Assembly: GCA_021828245.1 (NCBI GenBank)
Contig: JAKASC010000096.1
Span: 1-8,623 of the forward strand
Length of the DNA: 8,623 bases
Direction: 5' to 3'
DNA from: Acidobacteriota bacterium
GTDB taxonomy: Bacteria; Acidobacteriota; Terriglobia; UBA7540
Below the pieces are notes generated by a model that ran no database searches, was not told the DNA's origin, and saw only the letters and a list, made by a program, of their open reading frames with translations. A program made the translations under genes and the position numbers. Within the stretch, counting starts at the first letter, position 1. Each line of letters begins with the position of its first letter. Shown here one piece after another: positions 1 through 6,740 of the stretch.

Positions 1-200
1 AACGGGTTCAAACGCCTCTGCGTCCCACCGCACTTGCAGCGAGCTACCTTGCAGCGTCTTCGCCAGCGGTTGTTCGTGGTGCCGCCCAGTTGGTAAGACC
101 GGACGGGGTGCCGACTCTCCATCTTGCCCCGAGCTATCCCTGGGCCTCGGGCTTCTTGGAGACGCTGAGGCACATTCGACGACCGCGGCCGCCGTTCTAG
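1..200 (+). pseudogene. C-terminal remnant of IS1380-like transposase, frameshifted
   Basis: Reading frame 1 from the left edge gives NGFKRLCVPPHLQRATLQRL and onward to a VVP, then hits TAA at 94-96. Frame 3 continues without a break as AQLVRPDGVPTLHLAPSYPW and so on to TAG at 198-200. Joined near base 84, the two pieces resemble the C-terminus of IS1380-family DDE transposases: a basic F-K-L segment, an LRxRLF stretch, then a 'QLVR...' beta-strand and a final WA..FLETL helix. One missing base around 81-90 would explain the break. Most of the gene lies outside the window. The family call is from memory of the C-terminal pattern, which is less conserved than the catalytic core, so a different DDE family is possible. 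A sequencing error could also mimic the frameshift. Confidence 0.5.
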
Positions 201-310
201 ATCCCCCCAGAGGAGTGAATCGGACTAGGGAAAGCGAACTTGTCGAAATTTGGAAATCGTCATTTTTCACCCAGGATCCAGGTTAACAAGCCATGCCTTC
301 AGAAAGCCCG
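201..310. other. intergenic tail between IS remnant and the operon end
   Basis: This short AT-richer stretch separates the transposase stop from the stop codon of the convergent hydrolase gene. It probably contains the end of the insertion element, but I could not identify a terminal inverted repeat because the other end is outside the window. A CCAGGATCCAGG segment near 273-284 is a short repeat around a GGATCC palindrome. I see no convincing hairpin plus T-run terminator for the operon that ends at 311. Confidence 0.4.
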
Positions 311-2446
311 TCATCGCCAGAGCAATCTCCAATAAAGAACAAACCAGACCCACAGGATACCGGCCAGGGCCACGATGGAATAGTGGAGGCGATCGAAGAC
401 GCTCCACCAACGTCCGGCCCATGCACGGATTGCAAAAAAGATCATCGCCATCACGAGAATCACCGTGAGGGGCGGGATCACAAGAAGCCTTCCCACCTGC
501 TTCGGAATGCCGTAGGCAAAATCCCACAAATCCAACCGATGGATGACAGCCAAAAAAGCGACCACGAAGAATATAACTGACGCTGACGCCACCCAAGCGA
601 TGACGCGCGCCAAGTTCGCGCCAGCGCCATTTAACGACCGAGACCCGCTCGCCCCTCGGGGTCGGGCGTGCCTGCGCCGGTTTAGCCAGTGAGTGATGGC
701 CTCCGCCGGCCACACCAGCAACGCCGTCAAAAAAATGAGCAATAAGGCCTTCACCAAACGCACCTGAAACCGAGCCGTGGCGTAGCGGGGAAGGCGATCA
801 TAGGCCTGCTCGTCAGTAAACATTTCCGTGATGTGTCCCGACGAGTTCGTGCGGAAGACAGCTTTGTTTCCGGTGGCCGGGCATATATAGAAAAGCGGCT
901 GAACCTCTACCCAACGACTTGGGGGGTGATAATGATGAGGGTAATGAAGCTCGATGCTTCCGTCCCGATTGGCCGTAACCCGGTACTGCCAATAGAGCGT
1001 GAACAGCTTGGCAAACGTCGTCGCCGAATAAGGATTCAGGCGATAGCTTCCGGCAACTCGCGCCGCGTCGCCTGGCAAGTTAAGAACCGGCTCGACCTTC
1101 GGAGATGGAGCTGGAAAGTATCGGTGTAAGAAATGCCGTTCGATAGCCGAATCAAAGCGGGGCTCATCAACGTTTTCCGTGATGAAAAATCCGAGGCGCT
1201 TCTCTGGAACCAGCGTGAGCAAGCTACCAAAGCCGCGAACGTCTCCACCGTGGCCGATCACTCGCAGACCATCAATGTGCTTCTCATAAAAGCCGTAAGC
1301 GCGGCCGGACAAACGCGGGTCCTCAGTAAAATGCTGGCGCTCCATGCGCGCCACGCTGGACGGGGTCAAAAGCTGCACGCGGCCATAGCGCCCTCCGTTC
1401 ATCATGGCCACCATAAAATGCGCGATGTCCACGGGCGTTGCGCATAAGCCGGACGCGGGTTGGATGTTGAAGTAATCGAGGGGAACCGGGTGCAGACCCC
1501 GCCAGCGGCCGTAGCCGGTCGCAAATTCACGCTGAAGCCGGGGCGAAGGCATGAACCCAGAATGAGTCATGGCCAGAGGCTTGAGGATGTTTTCTTGGAC
1601 ATATTTTTCGTACGGCTGCCCGGACACGGTTTGGACAATATAGCCGGCCAAAGCCAGCCCGTGATTGGAGTAGCTGATAATTTGTCCCGGCGGGCGAATT
1701 TGCGCAGGCATGTGATGAGCCAAGTAAAAACCGAGAGGCTCAATTAAATCGGGCTGGCGGGCCGCCACACCAATCGAGAGATCCTCCAACCCCGCCGTGT
1801 GGGTCAGCAGAGCGGCCAGGGTGACGGGTTGAGGATATTTCTCCTGCAGATGAAAGCGCTTCAGATAATGGTTCACGTCCACGTGCAGGTGCAGCTTGTC
1901 CTCCTCAGCCAACTGCATAACGGCTACGGTGGTGAAGAGTTTTGTCACCGACGCGACACGAAAAACCGTGTGATGGGGATCCACCGGAATCCTTCTGGTT
2001 ATGTTGGCCCACCCGTACCCCTTAGAAAAAATAATCCTCTTGCCCTGCACCAGGACGAAGGCGGCCCCCGGAATCTGGTACTTTCGCATGAGTCTTGTGA
2101 CCAAGGGATTAAGAAATGACCGCAAATGAGGCAGGCGGGCTGGCCCGCCGGAATCAGACTTTTGAGCTATGGGGTGGGACGGCTCTGGCGATGTTTCAAC
2201 CGCCTCGCGCTCGGCACTTGAACGGATTGAATCACGCGAAGAATCGGCATGAGGTAGGCTACGGCCCCCCAGCACCGCCAGAAACGCCAATGCTGCCGCG
2301 AGGCGGGTGAACCCGTCTGGGCCTCCACGTTGGCGTGCACGTTTCTCTTGAGGACTCCTTGTGGCAAATTGACTCAATTCCCTATTGTTGTTTTCCGCGC
2401 TGAAAATTTCAATATGGCTGAGGGGCCCTGAAAGCCGGCCCGGCAA
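311..2446 (-). CDS. Serine beta-lactamase-fold hydrolase with C-terminal membrane domain
   Basis: This is a member of the serine hydrolase / class C beta-lactamase-like (AmpC/PBP4*/EstB) family, normally periplasmic peptidases or esterases. Motifs in the 711-residue reading are SVTK (S166, K169: nucleophile and base), YSN (Y259-N261) and HGG (399-401), the three family signatures. A hydrophobic stretch at about 49-60 looks like a signal peptide or anchor. A beta-rich linker (about 450-555) leads to about four hydrophobic segments (about 563-583, 613-636, 652-676, 686-706), so the enzyme is probably tethered with its catalytic domain outside. The start is TTG at 2446, directly after the kinase stop (TAG-TTG), with GGGAG 11 nt upstream. 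No ATG occurs before residue 120. A second TTG at 2377 is an alternative and would leave a shorter pre-signal region. As the last gene of the run it may be the periplasmic output or sensor of the kinase system (inference). Its substrate cannot be told from sequence. Confidence 0.9.
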   Translation of the reverse strand: MPGRLSGPLSHIEIFSAENNNRELSQFATRSPQEKRARQRGGPDGFTRLAAALAFLAVLGGRSLPHADSSRDSIRSSAEREAVETSPEPSHPIAQKSDSGGPARLPHLRSFLNPLVTRLMRKYQIPGAAFVLVQGKRIIFSKGYGWANITRRIPVDPHHTVFRVASVTKLFTTVAVMQLAEEDKLHLHVDVNHYLKRFHLQEKYPQPVTLAALLTHTAGLEDLSIGVAARQPDLIEPLGFYLAHHMPAQIRPPGQIISYSNHGLALAGYIVQTVSGQPYEKYVQENILKPLAMTHSGFMPSPRLQREFATGYGRWRGLHPVPLDYFNIQPASGLCATPVDIAHFMVAMMNGGRYGRVQLLTPSSVARMERQHFTEDPRLSGRAYGFYEKHIDGLRVIGHGGDVRGFGSLLTLVPEKRLGFFITENVDEPRFDSAIERHFLHRYFPAPSPKVEPVLNLPGDAARVAGSYRLNPYSATTFAKLFTLYWQYRVTANRDGSIELHYPHHYHPPSRWVEVQPLFYICPATGNKAVFRTNSSGHITEMFTDEQAYDRLPRYATARFQVRLVKALLLIFLTALLVWPAEAITHWLNRRRHARPRGASGSRSLNGAGANLARVIAWVASASVIFFVVAFLAVIHRLDLWDFAYGIPKQVGRLLVIPPLTVILVMAMIFFAIRAWAGRWWSVFDRLHYSIVALAGILWVWFVLYWRLLWR

Positions 2447-3754
2447 CTACAAGATTTCTCCCATCACTTTGCCGAAATTGATTTGCGTGCCGGACTGAAG
2501 GGTTAAGCTGAGTCCCGGTGGAACCATCTTCGTTTGATGGTCGTGGGGAGGCGTGACAGACCAAGGAATTTCCGAGAGATTCTTGAGACCCCAAACGTCG
2601 CCGCGTTCGGGATGACGGGACACAGCGGCCAGGGGCCGCGAGAAATCGTACAAACTATCTGCTGTGAGGTGATGGGGGAAGAGTTCCGTATTGTGATTGA
2701 GCATCACCAGTTGACGAGGGAGTTGGAGACGCAACGGAAGCCGCAGCCGCTTATTGCACTGCCAGCAAATCCCACCCGCCGCCCGGGCAGGATCCGCAAA
2801 GTTCTCGGCGCCACAATGGTGGCAGTAATAAATGGAATCCCGGAGCTGAATCATGATGGCGCGCCACTCTCCCTCACGCACGCGGCCATGGAGCGGATCG
2901 CGGATTCCCTCCGTGAAGGCGCGAGTGAACAGATCGCGCAACGACTGAGGATAAATGGGCCAAAGGAAGAACAGATTGTCGTGAGCTCCTTGTACCGGAC
3001 GGTTGGAGGCATCGTCAGGGTCAAAAACGAAGACAGGCTCGAATCCGTAAAGGCGGTTCATCGCGGGAAGGTCAAAGCTATGGATGGCCAGTTCCCTTTT
3101 GCCCTCGAGAGGATGGTGCATCATCAAGATATAGAAAAGAAGGACCGCCAATGAGTAAAGGTCGGTTTGAATGCTCGGCGAGGCCGCGCCGCGCACAACT
3201 TCCGGAGCCATGAAGCGAGGTGTGCCGAGAATCCCAATCTCTCCCTCTCCGTCAATCGTGACATTATCGTTGTCGGCGATTAACACTTCCCCGGTAGCGG
3301 GGTCAAAGAAAATGTTGCCGAACGAGATGTCGCGGTAGCAAAGACCCTTGGAATGTAACTGGAGAAAACTATGAGCCAACTCGAAACCCAGGGTGGTCAG
3401 AACACGGAACGTCGGATCGAGGCGACGTTTCATGAGGTCGGCGACGCCCTTATAGCGGTTCTCGCGGAGAGGCATCAGGTAACCAAGGCCAGGACGTGAA
3501 GGCGCGGAAACCAGCTCCAAGGGCCAAAGGAACCTGCTCGTGGGCGCGCCGCGTTTCACCAAGGTTTCCAGCACCCTACGCTGTGCGGGGGTTGAAAACT
3601 GAGGGTAATACCATTTGAGGGCCGCCTGACGATCTGCCACGCGGACGCGATAGACGCCGCCTTGCCCACCCTCGCCCAACAGCTCCTCGACTTGACAAGC
3701 TTGGTGCGAGCCTTCCGTCCATACCACTTGTCCGCGCGTCAGAAGAAGGCTCAT
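2447..3754 (-). CDS. Protein kinase with zinc ribbon and FHA-like tail (TerY-P/YegI-like)
   Basis: A 435-residue Ser/Thr-type kinase. Residues 26-35 form the glycine loop (LGEGGQGGVY), K47 is the ATP lysine (AALKW), 140-147 the catalytic loop (YRDISFGN, D142 and N147 present), 161-163 the metal site (DND in place of DFG), 183-185 APE, and D198 the subdomain IX aspartate. A treble-cysteine-like zinc ribbon follows: C311-x2-C314 and C330-x2-C333. The last roughly 50 residues (WGLKNLS..W at 388-398, then PPG, INFG and GEI) resemble the FHA-like phosphothreonine-binding module found behind such kinases. Kinases of this layout pair with VWA and PP2C proteins in TerY-P triads (E. coli yegL-yegK-yegI), as here. 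The start is the ATG at 3754, which overlaps the preceding TGA (ATGA); an upstream in-frame extension would lie inside the neighbouring gene. It probably phosphorylates operon partners or itself. The loop lysine is replaced by Ser (S144), so weak or atypical activity is possible. Confidence 0.93.
   Translation of the reverse strand: MSLLLTRGQVVWTEGSHQACQVEELLGEGGQGGVYRVRVADRQAALKWYYPQFSTPAQRRVLETLVKRGAPTSRFLWPLELVSAPSRPGLGYLMPLRENRYKGVADLMKRRLDPTFRVLTTLGFELAHSFLQLHSKGLCYRDISFGNIFFDPATGEVLIADNDNVTIDGEGEIGILGTPRFMAPEVVRGAASPSIQTDLYSLAVLLFYILMMHHPLEGKRELAIHSFDLPAMNRLYGFEPVFVFDPDDASNRPVQGAHDNLFFLWPIYPQSLRDLFTRAFTEGIRDPLHGRVREGEWRAIMIQLRDSIYYCHHCGAENFADPARAAGGICWQCNKRLRLPLRLQLPRQLVMLNHNTELFPHHLTADSLYDFSRPLAAVSRHPERGDVWGLKNLSEIPWSVTPPHDHQTKMVPPGLSLTLQSGTQINFGKVMGEIL
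2458..2462 (-). promoter_or_regulatory. Shine-Dalgarno GGGAG deciding a TTG start
   Basis: GGGAG within the end of the kinase gene lies 11 nt before the TTG at 2446, which directly follows the kinase TAG. The geometry matches the GGAGG-N11-TTG site at 5849, supporting TTG initiation of the hydrolase. Confidence 0.5.
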
Positions 3755-4887
3755 GGAGACAAGGCCGGCGAGGTTGATTCCAAAGAAGCCGTTTCCCGAC
3801 GAAGAGCCTTCGCAAGCCCTGCATAAAGGCTGAGCAGAAGCGACAAGCCATATCCCACCATGAGCACCCAAGCGTACTTGCGAAGCTCAGCTTTTTGCTC
3901 TTCGACAAGCAAAAACCGTCGGAATGCGGCCGCACGGGCTTCATCTTGCGGGTTTCGAGCGGTTTGGGCGAGGCCAAAGGCCGCGCTCCAATCGCCCCAG
4001 GCGTAATTGAGATAGGCGGGCATTAATGGCCTGGAATGAAACAAGGCGGGTGAGCGCAAACCGGCTCGCTGAGCGCGATCGAGAGCGCGCGCAAGCCCAT
4101 GAAGTGCAACTCGTGCGCGATTCCATCGGCCGGCATTCAGTGAGGCGTTAGCTTTTTTCAGGTTGCGGTTGAATTCCTTCGTGACCGCTTCCATTTGATT
4201 AAGGCGCGTCAGTTGGAGCCGAACCTCTGGGTCGCCGGGGCGGTATTCTAGGCCCTCGCGAAAGTATTTTGCGGCAACCTCAAGGGAACCTCGAGCGAGC
4301 GCGGCGCGGCCCGCAACTAACGCCGCCATGTAACGGGCGGTAATCAGTGCTGCCTGTGCTTGCGGGTTACGGGGTGAAACTGCCAGGGCGCGCGCAAAAC
4401 TCTTCGCCGCAGCAGAGTAGGCTCCGGCTTGCATCCAACGCTCTCCTTGTACCAACAAAAGCTGCGTGTTGGCGAGATTGCTCTCCCTTGTCAGGCCGGC
4501 CCCGGAGGCTATCGTAAGAGCTTGAGCGAAATCGGCCTGAGCACGAGCCCAGTGATGACGGCTCGAGTTCGTAAGGCCGCTCTGATAGGCCAGCTCGAAC
4601 CTCGCAAACTGCAAGGAACGCCGAGCCTCCGGGCTGGTAGGATCCGCGCGGGCAGCGCGTTCAAAGGAAATCAACGCACCGCGATAGTCGCGGTCGCGTA
4701 ATCTTTGACGACCTTCAAGCATTTCGCGCCGGAATTGCCCTCGGGCGTTCGCCAGGTTCCCTGTTGGCGATAAGGGAAATGAATAGCCGGGCGAAGCTGA
4801 AAAACAGGCGAAGGCACCAAGGGCGATCGCCAGACGGCCATGCCATGCCAACCGTGAGCGACCGGAACGCTTCATGTGCTGGTTCAT
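3751..4887 (-). CDS. Signal-peptide TPR protein with C-terminal membrane anchor
   Basis: A 378-residue protein with no named family that I recognise. The basic N-terminus (KRSGRSRLAWHGR) followed by AIALGAFACFSAS is a signal peptide or membrane-entry segment. The middle holds helical TPR-type repeats: RDRDYRGALISFERAARADP, then QAGAYSAAAKSFARALAVSP, then ARGSLEVAAKYFREGLEYRP, each with the A..F..AL..P pattern. One hydrophobic helix at about 338-359 is followed by a 19-residue basic then Ser/Thr-rich tail. The implied topology is a TPR domain in the periplasm and a short tail in the cytoplasm. The ATG at 4887 overlaps the upstream gene's TGA (ATGA) and has no Shine-Dalgarno sequence, so translation is probably coupled; the second ATG at 4875 is less likely. 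Its TGA in turn overlaps the kinase ATG. This tight coupling suggests a matched-stoichiometry sensor, scaffold or substrate for the kinase (inference). Confidence 0.88.
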   Translation of the reverse strand: MNQHMKRSGRSRLAWHGRLAIALGAFACFSASPGYSFPLSPTGNLANARGQFRREMLEGRQRLRDRDYRGALISFERAARADPTSPEARRSLQFARFELAYQSGLTNSSRHHWARAQADFAQALTIASGAGLTRESNLANTQLLLVQGERWMQAGAYSAAAKSFARALAVSPRNPQAQAALITARYMAALVAGRAALARGSLEVAAKYFREGLEYRPGDPEVRLQLTRLNQMEAVTKEFNRNLKKANASLNAGRWNRARVALHGLARALDRAQRAGLRSPALFHSRPLMPAYLNYAWGDWSAAFGLAQTARNPQDEARAAAFRRFLLVEEQKAELRKYAWVLMVGYGLSLLLSLYAGLAKALRRETASLESTSPALSP

Positions 4888-5837
4888 CGTTGGCGGACCA
4901 TTGAAGACGCGATTTTCCCTTGTACGGCCGTCATCAGGCCCACCCATTGATAAACAAAGATACCTACGATAACAGATTGCAGCAGGCGTCCAAGATTGAA
5001 GGCCAACTCGTGGTGGTATCCCATCAGGCGCAGCCTGCCATACCATTCACCGATCCATAAGGCGGCAACGCCAACTGGCACGAGGGGTTGAATCAACAGA
5101 ACCAACACTTCCACCAACAAGGCAGCCGGGGTTCTGCGCGGATCGAGCGCGGAGGAATGCGGCGGGTCGCGACGCAGCAAATACCGGGCGGCAAGGAATT
5201 CTCCTGCCCAAGCGATTCCCAAGCCACCTGCCAACAGGCCCGTCTCCTCCAGCCAGTCAAGGAAAGAGGTCCAACCCTGGTCGGAAGCTACGCGAGCCAC
5301 CAGGCCCAGCGCCAGGGCCGAAGAAGCAATGCAGAGAGCACACAGGGCCAGCCACCCCCAGTCAACGGCCTTCAACAGAGCCAGAGTAGAAGCGTTGGGC
5401 TCCCTATCACCAGCCGGCAACGTCTCTTGACCAGCGAGCGTTACTGACCGAACGGAGGACGGTTTGAGCTTGCCATGCGCGGGTGCGGCTCGAATAAGTT
5501 CCACCCAGGACTCTGCCGCCCATCGCCCGGCATGCTCGGCCAATCCTAAGTTCTCGCAAAGCTTTCGAGTGAGATTAGAGATAATCACTTCCTCTGGAAG
5601 AACGTCGAGTGACGCCAGAATATCCGGCACAATGCGCTCTTTGAGGGCAGCCATCAGCAGAAAAATTTCGCGCCGATGACCCACGCAGAGGTCACGGAGG
5701 AGTGCTTCGCAGCGTTGTGGCTGATCGCAGAGGTCGCGGCCGTAGAGTTCCAGAATATGCCGTAATTGCTCTCGCGGGGCGCTCTCGGCCTCGGTGCGAA
5801 TCGGGTTTTCCACGCTGGGCGTAGCCATAGGCGCCAA
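4884..5837 (-). CDS. Four-helix membrane protein with N-terminal helical domain
   Basis: A 317-residue protein. Residues about 25-120 form a helical, cysteine-bearing domain (LYGRDLCDQPQRCEALLRDL, RREIFLLMAALKER, ENLGLAEHAGRWAAESW). I recognise the 'LCD.P.RCE.LLRD.C...R.EI.LL..AL' pattern as an N-terminal module that recurs in multidomain bacterial signalling proteins, but I cannot give it a firm family name. After a polar linker (about 121-155) come about four hydrophobic segments: 160-183, 200-220, 238-262 and 285-303. The likely layout is a cytoplasmic domain plus membrane bundle. The start is either TTG at 5837, immediately after the phosphatase stop with GGAGG 11 nt upstream, or ATG at 5828, with GGAGG 20 nt upstream. 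I prefer TTG for the spacing. The stop overlaps the next gene's ATG. It may anchor or gate the phosphorylation triad at the membrane (inference); there is no enzymatic motif. Confidence 0.88.
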   Translation of the reverse strand: MAPMATPSVENPIRTEAESAPREQLRHILELYGRDLCDQPQRCEALLRDLCVGHRREIFLLMAALKERIVPDILASLDVLPEEVIISNLTRKLCENLGLAEHAGRWAAESWVELIRAAPAHGKLKPSSVRSVTLAGQETLPAGDREPNASTLALLKAVDWGWLALCALCIASSALALGLVARVASDQGWTSFLDWLEETGLLAGGLGIAWAGEFLAARYLLRRDPPHSSALDPRRTPAALLVEVLVLLIQPLVPVGVAALWIGEWYGRLRLMGYHHELAFNLGRLLQSVIVGIFVYQWVGLMTAVQGKIASSMVRQR

Positions 5838-6737
5838 TTAAGCGGTTTCCTCCACGGGTAGTTCCGAAGAAGTCTCCTGGCGCCAAAGGATGCCGACAGA
5901 AACATCATCGCCACTGCCCCTCTCGGTGGTTTCCGCCAGCCAAGCGTCAAGACGGTCGTTGACCCATGCGATGCCTTCCGAGCGAATCAGCTCCAGAAAA
6001 TCGCGGCCCACATTCATAAACCCCTCTTGCTCGCGAAAAGAATTTGAATAGCCGTCGGTACAAAGCAGCAGAAGTGCCGGGGAGCCATCGGCAACGGGCT
6101 CGACGGCCAGCCGCACTTCCTTCCAAGCCTCCGGCATACACAAAGATGTGGTTTCCACTCCCATCAGACGGACATCACGGGGCCAAGGTCGAGTAGTTTT
6201 GCCGCTCGGAGAGACCAACAAACAGTCACCGTCGCCCAATTGAACCAAAAGCAAATAGGTCGGCGTGGCGAGGGCTGCGAGGACAGTGGAACCATACGCC
6301 AAAACATTATCAGCTTCGAGGGCGCGTCGTGCCGCGAGGCCCGCCTTTTCCGTCACGTTTTGCAATTCTGAAGCTTCCAAGGGGTTTTCATGCAGGTGGC
6401 CGACGACGCTTCCACGCCAACGCTCCACCAGCAGACGGGGGATTAATCCTTGAGCCAGGGGTTGCAGATCTGGCCCCTTTTCGCGCGGATGTTGAAGGTA
6501 AAAATCATGCAACACTCCGGTGGCGACCTTCACTGCCATCTCCGCTCCACGCTTACTACGGAAGCAAATTGGGTTGCCGTGCCCATCGGCCAACGCAAGC
6601 GTAATGGACGCCCCCGTGCCCTCGGTTGGAAACCAGCGAATGGCGTCTTGCAGAGGGATGGCGTTCCGCCGGTGTGACGCCCCACGCACCGCACGACCGA
6701 CGGCTTGCCAGGTCCCGTCCCGTCGGAGGCATTCCAT
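5838..6737 (-). CDS. PP2C-type Ser/Thr protein phosphatase (YegK-like)
   Basis: A 299-residue metal-dependent protein phosphatase (PPM/PP2C fold, the PP2C_2 type seen with TerY-like VWA proteins). Visible motifs in order are SHRRNAIPLQDA (22-32, the 'GxxHxRxxxPxQDA' entry), ADGHG (50-54, metal aspartate D51), YGSTVLAAL (148-156), LGDGD (167-171), CTDGYSNS (226-233, metal aspartate D228) and GSGDDVSVG (274-282, metal aspartates D277/D278). All metal-binding aspartates are present, so it should be active. It is cytoplasmic, with no signal or membrane helix. It would remove phosphates placed by the kinase encoded downstream. The ATG at 6737 lies 3 nt after the VWA stop, with GAGGA 13 nt upstream, so coupling to the VWA gene is likely. 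Two membrane-protein genes separate it from the kinase, unlike the contiguous E. coli yegLKI order. Confidence 0.95.
   Translation of the reverse strand: MECLRRDGTWQAVGRAVRGASHRRNAIPLQDAIRWFPTEGTGASITLALADGHGNPICFRSKRGAEMAVKVATGVLHDFYLQHPREKGPDLQPLAQGLIPRLLVERWRGSVVGHLHENPLEASELQNVTEKAGLAARRALEADNVLAYGSTVLAALATPTYLLLVQLGDGDCLLVSPSGKTTRPWPRDVRLMGVETTSLCMPEAWKEVRLAVEPVADGSPALLLLCTDGYSNSFREQEGFMNVGRDFLELIRSEGIAWVNDRLDAWLAETTERGSGDDVSVGILWRQETSSELPVEETA
5849..5853 (-). promoter_or_regulatory. Shine-Dalgarno GGAGG deciding a TTG start
   Basis: GGAGG lies inside the phosphatase's last codons. It is 11 nt from the TTG at 5837 but 20 nt from the ATG at 5828, which favours the TTG start of the membrane-protein gene. 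Confidence 0.5.
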
Positions 6738-6740
6738 GGC

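Noticed and set aside
293..580. 95-codon plus-strand ORF starting near the operon end
   Set aside because: It overlaps the membrane helices of the hydrolase; its His/Lys/Asp-rich composition is the complement of hydrophobic codons.
2534..3154. 206-codon plus-strand ORF antisense to the kinase
   Set aside because: The minus frame carries full kinase motifs; the plus-strand product has no family features and is a shadow of GC-biased codons.
3755..3871. 39-residue N-terminal extension of the kinase
   Set aside because: It lies wholly within the C-terminal coding region of the TPR gene, has no role in the kinase fold, and the ATG at 3754 makes a standard ATGA overlap.
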